Shown here: positions 1 through 8,109 of the stretch, piece by piece | Layout: each line of letters begins with the position of its first letter | Position numbering within the stretch: position 1 is the first letter of the stretch | Source of the DNA: Paenibacillus sp. PAMC 26794 | GTDB taxonomy: Bacteria > Bacillota > Bacilli > Paenibacillales > Paenibacillaceae | DNA: 64,000 nucleotides | Assembly (NCBI RefSeq): GCF_000316035.1 | Contig: NZ_ANHX01000071.1 | Location: 1-64,000, forward strand | Direction: 5' to 3' | Translations under genes and position numbers: made by a program | The notes under the pieces: generated by a model | Seen by the model: only the letters and a program-made list of their open reading frames with translations | What the model was told of the DNA's origin: nothing | Databases searched by the model: none

Positions 1-148
1 CTCATTTGTGCTCCAGTCGACCCAAACCAAGGCTTGTCTCAAACTTTCGCGTTCATTCTGCAAGCAGAATGTTTACTCACTCGTTGTTCAGTTTTCAAAG
101 ATCAAACTTGTTTCGTTACCAAGCATTATTCTCCTCAGCAACTTTTAT
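1..148 (-). other. 5' leader of an rRNA operon leaving the window
   Basis: Read on the minus strand this stretch has the look of the leader in front of a Bacillales 16S rRNA gene: a promoter, then a GCTGAGGAG segment, then a boxA-like CTTTGAAAACTGAACAACG run and a purine-rich tail. The rRNA gene itself is not in the window and would lie to the left. The identification is by resemblance to known rrn leaders, so it is an inference. Confidence 0.6.
91..103 (-). promoter_or_regulatory. boxA-like antitermination site of rrn leader
   Basis: The minus strand reads GATCTTTGAAAAC, close to the boxA element (CTTTGAAAA) that loads the Nus antitermination complex on rRNA transcripts in Bacilli. It lies about 50 bases downstream of the promoter at 149-177. 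Confidence 0.55.
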
Positions 149-177
149 ATCATAACACTTCCGAACCAACTTAGCAA
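149..177 (-). promoter_or_regulatory. sigma-A promoter, probably rrn
   Basis: The minus strand has TTGCTA (172-177), a 17-base spacer and TATGAT (149-154). It points leftward into the rRNA-like leader. Only one promoter is clear, although rrn operons often have tandem promoters. Confidence 0.55.
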
Positions 178-585
178 GCTCTTTTTTTAAGTTTCTTTCG
201 AAGCTTATTTGTTTTTCCTGCGGCACTTTGTTTCTCGTGTTTTTTTGGCCGGAAATAGAATATATCATATACACAACATAATTACTACTTGTAAAATATC
301 CCATTAGAAAACTAACTATATATTTGATTCAATCTCTTCATAATCTCTTTTTCCAATGGCAATATCCTCTTACTATATCCTATATACACTCACCGGTCTA
401 ATCTATCTCAATATCTCAATATAGGTTGTGAACAGACTCATTCAACATCATTACATTCGTTCTATAAGATAAGAAACATAATACATCTACTCAATAACAC
501 TGCTACCTATTATGTCGGTATCAAATCTAATAATTAAACTCCATAAGCTGTGGGCTTATATCGATTGTACTCACTTTTTATGCTA
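178..585. other. AT-rich intergenic stretch, no gene seen
   Basis: This roughly 400-base segment between the rRNA-type promoter and the acetyltransferase gene is AT-rich, has only short frames with no ribosome site, and shows no clear hairpin terminator or repeat. It may hold upstream elements for the rRNA promoter. Confidence 0.5.
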
Positions 586-1131
586 TTAGTCTCTGAACCT
601 GCCCATCACTATCGTGTCGTGATACTGTCCATCCGCGTGTCGACGATCCTTTTTCAAAATCCCTTCGATCCCAAAGCCACTCTTTTCGTATAACTCGATT
701 GCCTTTTCATTGGATGCCAGCACGTTCAACGTCATCTTCTCTACACCAGTCTGGTCTGCCCATTCTATCGACTTCTCCAGCAAGCTCTTGCCAATCCCAT
801 ATCCCCAGAACTCTCGGGCTACACACACGCCGAACTCAACTTTATGGCAAAAGCGCTTCAGCTCTTTACCTTCACATCGGGAGTATCCCACAATCTCGTC
901 CGCCACTACAGCAACAAGGAATAGATTCCGTGACTTCTCAGTGTCCAAATGGATGATCCGCCTAAACCCTGCTGCGTCGATATACGCCTCGCCCTCTTCA
1001 CGATCCATGTTCTCGGTTTCCCCATCGATTTGTACACGTAGTGAAGACAAGGTCTCAGCATCCTTTTCCTCTGCCGATCTAATGGAGTAAGATAAGCCTT
1101 TAATGTAATATTCCTGCTGATCAATCATCAT
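586..1131 (-). CDS. GNAT family N-acetyltransferase
   Basis: This protein of about 181 residues belongs to the GNAT superfamily, which transfers an acetyl group from acetyl-CoA to an amine. The acetyl-CoA pyrophosphate loop is visible as the segment around EFWGYGIGKSLLEK in the middle of the protein, followed by the usual NVLASNEKAIELYEKSGF block. The C-terminal RHADGQYHDTIVMGR ending resembles the RimI/YhhY-like subgroup, but the substrate cannot be told. The ATG at 1131 was chosen because GAGGAGG lies 10 bases before it; ATGs at 1140 and 1128 are alternatives. The gene follows the response regulator gene by about 50 bases on the same strand and could be the last gene of that operon. Confidence 0.85.
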   Translation of the reverse strand: MMIDQQEYYIKGLSYSIRSAEEKDAETLSSLRVQIDGETENMDREEGEAYIDAAGFRRIIHLDTEKSRNLFLVAVVADEIVGYSRCEGKELKRFCHKVEFGVCVAREFWGYGIGKSLLEKSIEWADQTGVEKMTLNVLASNEKAIELYEKSGFGIEGILKKDRRHADGQYHDTIVMGRFRD

Positions 1132-1182
1132 AAGAACCATACCTCCTCTTCCGCTTTGTATAATTACTGTACCTGTATCGCT

Positions 1183-2787
1183 CTACCCCACCTCAGACGG
1201 GCTCTTGCCCGTAAGCATTTTGAACACTTGGCTGAAATACGTCGCATTACGGAACCCCGTCATCTCGCTCACCTCATATACCATGTAATGTCCCGACTGC
1301 AACAGTTCCAACGCTCTCTGAATCCGGTACCCGTTCAAATAACTCACGAAATTCTCACCGGTCACCCTTTTGAACAGTTGACTCAGATACTTCGGATGTA
1401 CGAACAGCCCCTTGGCTATAGCTTCAAAACTAATCTCTTCGGCGTAATGAAGCTCTACATACTGTTTCACCTGCTCGATAAGTTTATTGCTTTTCTTCTC
1501 GCCCATCTCCTTACGTATCTGTTCCAGCCAGTCGCAGATAATACGATCCATCCAGCTTACCAGATCATGCAAAGCATATTTCGATTGAATTTCACGCAGA
1601 AAATCACTCATCGCCAGCGGTGGCGCTAACATAGGGTGAAGTCGGTTCCAGCTATGCATCAATGTGTCAAACAGACTGACGGCCACAACCTGTACATCCT
1701 GTATCCCAACACATTTCCCCTCTTTCAGCAAAAGGCAAATATGATGCCATACCTCTTCCGCCAGGTCAGGTCGAATATCCGCCCAAGCCTCATTCCATTG
1801 ACGAAGCAATAATGAATAATCGGTCACACTTGGTTCTGTATCCTCTGATGCTTCATAGTGGTAGATACGACTTCCACCTTGAAACTCTGCTGTTTCCACC
1901 GCTTCCCTGCTCTCGAGATAGGAATCTATCACCTCACATGGGTGACTTTTGGATCTTCCGATTCCAGCACTCACTTCAATTTTCAAATACGTAAAGATCT
2001 GATCGATCATTCGCTCCACAAGTGGCAGGCATTCCTCCAGATGATCTTTATCTCCTAATAGAAGCAACACAAATACCTGATCCGAATAATCAACAATCTC
2101 TACCTGACCATTCATTCGCGCTGCATGCTCCTTCACCGTCTCCTGAATAATATCGGCCGCCCCATAGCGGAGAAGCTGCCAATCCCGTTCTTTCATCCGT
2201 GTCAAAAATACGGGGCGATTCAGTTGCAGACTAATGGCGCGTGTCTGTGAGGACATATGAATGCCTATATAGTCCATGCGTTCTTTAGGCAGCTCGTCTG
2301 CCCGATATCGCGTAGTCAGCAGTTCGTGAAGAAATTGTTTGCGCAAATACGGAAGTACCCGTCCAACCTCCTGCTTGTACGTCTGCTCCAGCCGCTCATG
2401 CCGCTCTCGCACATCTTGTTCCAGTAACACCTCCCGCAGCACAGACTCAATCTCCTCAACCTCTGCCGGCTTCAGCAAAAAGTGATTCACACCCCAGCGC
2501 ATGGCTGCCCGGGCGTTCTCGAATTCGTCATATCCACTAAGAATGATGATCGGCAGGTGGGGATGATCACGTCGTAACGTCTGTGTGATCTCAAGCCCGG
2601 TCATCCCCGGTAGATAGACGTCAGTCATAACAACATCTGGATGCATGCGGTGAAACAGGTCCAGCGCATCCAAGCCATTGGAAGCAGTGCCTGCAATGCT
2701 GAGGCCCAGAGAAGGCCAATCGATATGATCTGTTAATGCCTTTACAATATGAGGATCGTCATCAACAAGCATAATGGTCTTCATCAT
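1183..2787 (-). CDS. YesN-type response regulator, AraC family
   Basis: This 534-residue protein has an N-terminal receiver domain (about 1-120; phospho-acceptor Asp56 in VVMTDVYLPGM, conserved Lys in FLLKPAE) and a C-terminal AraC/XylS DNA-binding domain (about 430-534, two helix-turn-helices ending TGFRNATYFSQVFKMLTGKSP). The long middle part is typical of YesN-like regulators. Its start overlaps the stop of the kinase gene by four bases, so the two are translationally coupled and almost certainly form a two-component system. By family knowledge it should activate the neighbouring sugar ABC transporter genes when the kinase senses an extracellular carbohydrate or loaded binding protein. Confidence 0.92.
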   Translation of the reverse strand: MMKTIMLVDDDPHIVKALTDHIDWPSLGLSIAGTASNGLDALDLFHRMHPDVVMTDVYLPGMTGLEITQTLRRDHPHLPIIILSGYDEFENARAAMRWGVNHFLLKPAEVEEIESVLREVLLEQDVRERHERLEQTYKQEVGRVLPYLRKQFLHELLTTRYRADELPKERMDYIGIHMSSQTRAISLQLNRPVFLTRMKERDWQLLRYGAADIIQETVKEHAARMNGQVEIVDYSDQVFVLLLLGDKDHLEECLPLVERMIDQIFTYLKIEVSAGIGRSKSHPCEVIDSYLESREAVETAEFQGGSRIYHYEASEDTEPSVTDYSLLLRQWNEAWADIRPDLAEEVWHHICLLLKEGKCVGIQDVQVVAVSLFDTLMHSWNRLHPMLAPPLAMSDFLREIQSKYALHDLVSWMDRIICDWLEQIRKEMGEKKSNKLIEQVKQYVELHYAEEISFEAIAKGLFVHPKYLSQLFKRVTGENFVSYLNGYRIQRALELLQSGHYMVYEVSEMTGFRNATYFSQVFKMLTGKSPSEVG

Positions 2788-4649
2788 TTTTCACCGTCCA
2801 GCCATAGATTTAATTGCTCGTCGGTCTCAATACGCGGCAGCGTAATGGTCACTTCCACGCCACCTGACTCTCTATCGCTCAGTTGAACGCCATACCTCTT
2901 CCCACAATAAAGCTGGATGCGCTGATGTACATTCCGTACACCGATGCCACACGTCTCTTCGAGTTTCCACCCCTCCGGCAACCCCCGCCCATTATCCGTG
3001 ATACGAATGACGATGTTCTCATGCGGGCCAATCTCTTCGTGCATAAGCACCTGAATTCGAAGTGTACCTTCTTCAGGGTGTCCGTGCATAACGGCATTTT
3101 CGATAAAGGGCTGCAAAATGATTTTGGGAATGTAACAACCGCGAATACGTGGATCGATCTGCTCCTGATATTGAATGGAGAACGGTAGCCGCTCTGACTG
3201 TATGTTGACGTAGCAACGGGCATGTTCCAACTCATCACGAACCCGTATAAACAATCTCCCTCCACTCAGTCCGATCCGTAACAGCTTACTGAGTTGTACA
3301 ATCATGCGACTGATATCCTTGGCTTCGTAATCAAGTGCGCGCCAGTGGATCATGTCGAGGGTGTTGTATAGAAAATGGGGTTTGATCTGGGCCTCAAGCA
3401 AGCCCGTCTGGGCTTCACGCTTAGCCCGGCTCTCATCCTTCACCTGTTCCATCAGCGTCGTGAGCTGTGAAGCCATGTGATTAAAGCCATAAGCCAAATG
3501 GGCATATTCCTCCGTAAACGAAAGTTGCACCCGGGTATCAAAGTCACCTTTCTCCAGTTGTCTCATTCGCTTGATCAATTGTCGCAGAGGGCGGATGATC
3601 TGCCTTACAAACAGGTACGCAAGCACAGCCGAGCATAATAGTCCCAGCACCGCGATGCCGAGGATCTGCCAGCCCGCTTGTCTGAGCGGAGATAACAGTG
3701 TATATACCGGAATAGTCTGAACGAGGCGCCACTGAAGCATTGCTGGCCTGGAGTACAGCACCAACTGAGCACCTCCGGGTTGGCCGGAAACCACTTCGTA
3801 TCCGTCTGCACCTGGTTGGACATGTTCCTGAATCCATGCACTATCTACAATAGAAGAAGATGGGTTTACAGCCTCACCCGTTTCTTGAATTTTACTCGCT
3901 TCATTTTTATCGCGCTGTACATTCTCCTCTACTGGATCAACTCTCCCCATCTGCATTACGACATTACCAGCCGTATCTACCAACAGGACTTTTCCATCAA
4001 GCACCATGGGTACATCGGCAAACCTGCGTACGATGTCCGCTCTGCTCAGTCGAATGAGCACATAGGCAACCGTTCCACCTCGACTATCGAAAATCCGTTG
4101 GGCGTATCCGACCAGGGATTGGCCTGATTCGTTCTCACGCAGCGGAACCCAAGCCGCATCAGCCTTTTCCAGCGTAGCAAACCAAGAGTCGTGTGCGATG
4201 GTGTCCAACGGAAATATGCGATCAGCCATAGTGACTGTCACTTCATTAAAGACATCCGTATACAGTTCTATGGAAGTGATGCCTTCACTCACGACCATGG
4301 TATGATCCAGGATTCGAGAGACCTCTCTCCGCTGGTGAATCTGTGCAAGTCTGCCTGTATCGGCCTTTTCGAGCAGATTGGACAGTTCCCGATTGCTTGC
4401 CAAACCATAGGCGGTTCCTGTTACTCCTGTGATGAAATCAAATCCCCGACGTGTACTTTCGTTCAGAAGAGCCAGACGTGCTTTGCTAATCTCGGCAAAC
4501 GTGACCGCAGAGAAAGACTGATATGCCAACCAGACGACAACCGAGACGAGCAACAGATTAAACGCAATAAAGCAAGTCACCATCAACGTGGAGAGCTTGC
4601 TTTGTTGCAGCTTTTGATTAATAAATGAAGACCATCTTCCTTTCCCCAT
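2784..4649 (-). CDS. YesM-type sensor histidine kinase
   Basis: The 621-residue membrane kinase has TM1 at about residues 20-44, an extracellular sensor region, TM2 (around ILGIAVLGLLCSAVLAYLF), a HAMP linker, a His_kinase segment with the phospho-acceptor in QIKPHFLYNTLD, and a HATPase domain with the NGRGLPEG G-box. This is the LytS/YesM family layout. The frame stays open upstream into the permease gene, but ATG 4649 is the sensible start, since earlier ones would overlap the permease by more than 130 bases and lack membrane-protein character. It forms one unit with the regulator at 1183-2787 and probably senses the sugar handled by the adjacent transporter. Confidence 0.9.
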   Translation of the reverse strand: MGKGRWSSFINQKLQQSKLSTLMVTCFIAFNLLLVSVVVWLAYQSFSAVTFAEISKARLALLNESTRRGFDFITGVTGTAYGLASNRELSNLLEKADTGRLAQIHQRREVSRILDHTMVVSEGITSIELYTDVFNEVTVTMADRIFPLDTIAHDSWFATLEKADAAWVPLRENESGQSLVGYAQRIFDSRGGTVAYVLIRLSRADIVRRFADVPMVLDGKVLLVDTAGNVVMQMGRVDPVEENVQRDKNEASKIQETGEAVNPSSSIVDSAWIQEHVQPGADGYEVVSGQPGGAQLVLYSRPAMLQWRLVQTIPVYTLLSPLRQAGWQILGIAVLGLLCSAVLAYLFVRQIIRPLRQLIKRMRQLEKGDFDTRVQLSFTEEYAHLAYGFNHMASQLTTLMEQVKDESRAKREAQTGLLEAQIKPHFLYNTLDMIHWRALDYEAKDISRMIVQLSKLLRIGLSGGRLFIRVRDELEHARCYVNIQSERLPFSIQYQEQIDPRIRGCYIPKIILQPFIENAVMHGHPEEGTLRIQVLMHEEIGPHENIVIRITDNGRGLPEGWKLEETCGIGVRNVHQRIQLYCGKRYGVQLSDRESGGVEVTITLPRIETDEQLNLWLDGEK

Positions 4650-4677
4650 GGAAAAATCAACTCGTTTCGTCTTGGAA

Positions 4678-5526
4678 TTACCCTTTGAGCCCAGAGGTCG
4701 CGATTCCTTCCACGAAGTACTTTTGACACACGATAAATACAATGAAACATGGCACCAACGACAACACCGACATGGCAAACATCGGACCCCAATCGGATTG
4801 AGAGCTGGAATCAAGGAACAAGCGCAGACCTAACGGCACTGTATATTTGCTCACGTCACTCAAGTAGATCAACTGACTGAAGAAGTCGTCCCATGTCCAC
4901 AAGAATGTAAAGATCATCGTAGTGACCAATGCTGGGAAAGCCAGTGGTATGATGATTTTGGTGTATATTTTCACAGGACCGCATCCATCGATGGTAGCCG
5001 CCTCATCCAGCTCTTTGGGCAATCCCCGGAAGAACTGTACCATGAGGAAAATGAAGAAGGCATCGGTTGCCAGCCATTTTGGCACCACAAGCGGCAGATA
5101 CGTATTCACCCACTCCAGGTGGTTGAAGAGAATATACTGCGGGATCAGCGTCACATGATGGGGCAGCATGATCGTCATGAGCATCAGGCCGAAGCAGATG
5201 GCTTTGAAACGAAAATTCAGTCGGGCGAAGGCATATGCCGCCATAGAGCAGGAGATGACATTGCCCAGCACGGCGCCAAGCGACAGGATGACAGAATTAG
5301 TCAGGAAGCGGGAGAACGGATTGCCCTGAATACCCGACCAGCCATTCATATAATTTTGCCAATTCCATTCTTGTGGCCAAAACCAGGTCTCTGTAAAGAT
5401 CATATGTCCCGGTTTGAATGAGCTGCCCAGCATCCAGAGGATCGGGTAGAGCATGACAAAGGCGATACCTGAGATCAACACATGTTTGCCGACGACCCAT
5501 GCTGTAGAGTTCCGTTGTCCAATCAT
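4678..5526 (-). CDS. Sugar ABC transporter permease (MalG-like)
   Basis: This 282-residue inner-membrane permease has six predicted membrane helices and the EAA loop near ELDEAATIDGCGPVKIYTKIIIPLAFPAL that docks the ATPase, placing it in the carbohydrate-uptake CUT1 family, MalG side. Its ATG overlaps the stop of the preceding permease gene by four bases. No ATPase gene is present in the cluster; CUT1 systems of Bacillales commonly share a distant MsmX-like ATPase, so that is expected here. Substrate is unknown from sequence. Confidence 0.92.
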   Translation of the reverse strand: MIGQRNSTAWVVGKHVLISGIAFVMLYPILWMLGSSFKPGHMIFTETWFWPQEWNWQNYMNGWSGIQGNPFSRFLTNSVILSLGAVLGNVISCSMAAYAFARLNFRFKAICFGLMLMTIMLPHHVTLIPQYILFNHLEWVNTYLPLVVPKWLATDAFFIFLMVQFFRGLPKELDEAATIDGCGPVKIYTKIIIPLAFPALVTTMIFTFLWTWDDFFSQLIYLSDVSKYTVPLGLRLFLDSSSQSDWGPMFAMSVLSLVPCFIVFIVCQKYFVEGIATSGLKG

Positions 5527-6473
5527 GATTTCCCACCATCCTCATAGTGCACCCACAGCTTGCTGCTGCGGAATACGAGCAATGTAAATACGCCAATCAG
5601 GATGACCAGCACCCAGGCCATCGCGGAAGCATAGCCCATCTGAAAGAATGAGAATCCTTTTTTGTACAGATACAGAGAGTACATTAAGGTTGAGTTCACT
5701 GGTCCTCCGCTACCATTACTGATAACAAAAGCCTGTGTGAACGATTGAAAGGACGTAATCAGCTGCATCACGAGATTGAAAAAGATGACGGGTGACAGAA
5801 TCGGCAACGTTATATAGAAGAATCTCCGCAGAGGCCCCGCACCATCTACCGCTGAGGCTTCATCATATTCAGGTGGAATCTGCTTCAAACCTGCCAGGAA
5901 AATAATCATGGATGATCCAAACTGCCATACGGATAACAGCACGATGGAATACAGGGCATACTTCGGATTAGCAACCCAATCGGGCGCCTTAATGCCCACC
6001 ATGGCAAGCACACTATTGAGTAGCCCGTCCCCACCCAGCATTTTACGCCACAACATTGCAATCGCAACGCTACCTCCAAGCAATGTGGGGATGTAATACA
6101 CCGTCCGGTAAATACCGAGCCCTCGAATCCCTTTGTTGAGCAACATCGCTACAAGCAACGCGAAAATCAATTTGACCGGTACGGATACAGCGACATACGT
6201 GAAGGTGACTTTGAGCGACTGGGTGAACAGTTTATCCGATGTAAACATCGTGGTGTAGTTATCCAGACCGACCCAGGAAGGGGCGGCCAAGATACTGTAA
6301 TCGGTGAACGAAATGTACAAGGATACCAACATGGGACCCAGGGTTAGAAATAACAATCCGACAAGCCATGGGGCGAGAAATAGAAGTGCGGCTCCATTAT
6401 GCGCATATCTCCGTTTGACTCGCCGGGTAGTTACACGCTTGATTCGGGCTTGACTGACCTGTGATGTCGTCAT
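5523..6473 (-). CDS. Sugar ABC transporter permease (MalF-like)
   Basis: A 316-residue CUT1 permease with an N-terminal basic stretch, six helices and the EAA motif around EYDEASAVDGAGPLRRFFYITLPILSPV. It pairs with the MalG-like permease downstream to form the translocation channel. ATG 6473 has GGGGAGG eight bases upstream; a GTG six bases earlier sits too close to that site. The gene lies about 45 bases after the binding-protein gene in the same operon. Confidence 0.92.
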   Translation of the reverse strand: MTTSQVSQARIKRVTTRRVKRRYAHNGAALLFLAPWLVGLLFLTLGPMLVSLYISFTDYSILAAPSWVGLDNYTTMFTSDKLFTQSLKVTFTYVAVSVPVKLIFALLVAMLLNKGIRGLGIYRTVYYIPTLLGGSVAIAMLWRKMLGGDGLLNSVLAMVGIKAPDWVANPKYALYSIVLLSVWQFGSSMIIFLAGLKQIPPEYDEASAVDGAGPLRRFFYITLPILSPVIFFNLVMQLITSFQSFTQAFVISNGSGGPVNSTLMYSLYLYKKGFSFFQMGYASAMAWVLVILIGVFTLLVFRSSKLWVHYEDGGKS

Positions 6474-6520
6474 CTTCACAACCTCCCCGCAGAATTAGAA
6501 GTCTGAGACAGTTTCAATTA

Positions 6521-7861
6521 TTATTGACTCGATCCAAGCGTAGCCTTGGCTCCTTCAATAAACTGGGCAATGACATCTGGAGTATTGCCTTGACCGAAGG
6601 CGATCTGCTCGCTTGCGCTCTTGAAACTTGTGTCCACTTCAGCAAATCCTTGCGGGTATGGCGGGTCAATCTCGCTGGAGTTCTTCGATACAATATCGAT
6701 AAATTGGAAAATGGTTTGCTCCGCTTCCGGCAGCGTAGGCTGCATCTGTTCACGAATGCTGGAATTGACCGGCACCCCACGTTCAGAACCAAGAATAGCG
6801 GTTGCTTCTGGATCATTGACCATAAAATTAATGAACATGGCAACTTCCTTCGGATGTTTGGTTTTGCCATAACCGGATAGGAACTGGCCTGGCTTCAGAT
6901 ATTCACCGATTTGCTTTTCACCTACACCATGCGGAAGCACTTGGATGCCAAGTTTATGATCCTGATTTTTGTTCACCTGCTGGAATGTCAGCAATTGATT
7001 GGACCATGCAAAGTCCATGGCGGCTGTGCCCAGTGAGATCGGACGTGTCTCCAGCGCATTGGTTGTGGATGCTGTTATCTCTGCTGTGGTCACTCCACCG
7101 TTCTCGCGCAGTGCGCTCCACATATCGAACCATTGCTGAAGCTCCTCACTGGTAGCGGTCATTGTGCCACCGTCGAACAATCCTTTTCCGGATTGCCGGA
7201 TAAACACTTCAAACATGTTGGTTGTACCTGAAATGTCTGCAGATCCATAGAACCCCTCACCTTTGGCTGCGGCAATCTTGGTTGCAATATCCCCAAAATC
7301 CTTCCATGTCCAGCTCTCTTGTGGTTCTTCGATACCTAATTCCTGAAATACGGTGGCATCATAGATGACACCCGGTGCGTTAACTCCGAGGGTAATCGCA
7401 TATAATTTATCGTCAATCGATCCGGCTGTAATCATGCTCTGATCATGGTCCTCTGTCCGCAGCTCTTTGCTCTCTGCAAACGGGGTCAGGTCAAGCAAGG
7501 CACCACGCCGGGCAAAGTCAGTCAGAAATGCGTAATCCATCTGGATGATATCTGGTGCATTCGAGCCAGCTACCTGTGTAGTCAACTTGTCAAAATAACC
7601 GTCCCAACCGGAGTATTCAGGTTTAATAGTGATTCCCGGATGTTTCTCTTCAAACAATTGGATGACTTTGGTCGTCAGATCATGTCTGGTCTGTGATCCC
7701 CACCAAGTCATGCGCAGTTCAATCTTGCCTGATGAATCTCCTTCACTTCCACTTGCTTCTCCAGAAGAAGATGGTGTATCGGTGGCCCCTCCAGAACAGG
7801 CTGTAGCGAACAATAACAGGGACAGGCAGAACAGGGTTACCCACTTTTTGGTGATCATCAT
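6521..7861 (-). CDS. Sugar ABC transporter substrate-binding lipoprotein
   Basis: The protein of about 446 residues begins with a lipoprotein signal peptide whose lipobox ends FATAC, with Cys22 as the likely lipidation site, followed by a Ser/Gly-rich linker. The body resembles CUT1 solute-binding proteins (ELRMTWWGSQTRHDLTTKVI near the start of the mature domain; GYGKTKHPKEVAMFINFMV near the end). It captures a sugar at the outer face of the membrane for the two permeases encoded just downstream. The start at 7861 (or the adjacent ATG 7858) has GGGGAGG upstream; the frame is open further but carries no signal peptide earlier. A cre-like site and a promoter lie in front. Confidence 0.93.
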   Translation of the reverse strand: MMITKKWVTLFCLSLLLFATACSGGATDTPSSSGEASGSEGDSSGKIELRMTWWGSQTRHDLTTKVIQLFEEKHPGITIKPEYSGWDGYFDKLTTQVAGSNAPDIIQMDYAFLTDFARRGALLDLTPFAESKELRTEDHDQSMITAGSIDDKLYAITLGVNAPGVIYDATVFQELGIEEPQESWTWKDFGDIATKIAAAKGEGFYGSADISGTTNMFEVFIRQSGKGLFDGGTMTATSEELQQWFDMWSALRENGGVTTAEITASTTNALETRPISLGTAAMDFAWSNQLLTFQQVNKNQDHKLGIQVLPHGVGEKQIGEYLKPGQFLSGYGKTKHPKEVAMFINFMVNDPEATAILGSERGVPVNSSIREQMQPTLPEAEQTIFQFIDIVSKNSSEIDPPYPQGFAEVDTSFKSASEQIAFGQGNTPDVIAQFIEGAKATLGSSQ

Positions 7862-7889
7862 AAATGAATTTCCTCCCCTTTTCACTTCT

Positions 7890-7905
7890 GTGGAATCGCT
7901 TACAA
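7890..7905 (-). promoter_or_regulatory. cre-like CcpA site
   Basis: The minus strand reads TTGTAAGCGATTCCAC, matching 14 of 16 positions of the cre consensus WTGNAARCGNWWWCAW. It lies between promoter and start codon of the binding-protein gene, a position expected to give carbon catabolite repression. Confidence 0.6.
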
Positions 7906-7936
7906 AACCTATTGTATCGGTCCATTGCTGTACATT

Positions 7937-7965
7937 ACATAAACAAAAGTAAGCTTTCCTGTCAA
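7937..7965 (-). promoter_or_regulatory. Promoter of the sugar ABC/two-component operon
   Basis: TTGACA (7960-7965) and TTATGT (7937-7942) on the minus strand are separated by 17 bases and lie about 75 bases before the binding-protein start codon. Confidence 0.55.
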
Positions 7966-7987
7966 AAAAGTAAGGAGTTGAAGGAAT

Positions 7988-8020
7988 CAAAAACCACCGG
8001 GAATAACATTCCCGGCGGTG
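7988..8020 (-). terminator. Rho-independent terminator after GH105 gene
   Basis: On the minus strand CACCGCCGGGAAT pairs with ATTCCCGGTGG and is followed by TTTTTG. It separates the GH105 transcript from the transporter operon downstream. Confidence 0.85.
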
Positions 8021-8109
8021 ATGTTCCCGTCTCAGATATAATTACGGGTATACAACCGTATTACGTGGAGTAGAAGACAACTTGTTGTATAGGAACGATA
8101 GTACGAAAA

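Noticed and set aside
8..304. Short frames on both strands at the left edge
   Set aside because: They overlap an rRNA-type leader and promoter, have no ribosome site and no protein-like composition.
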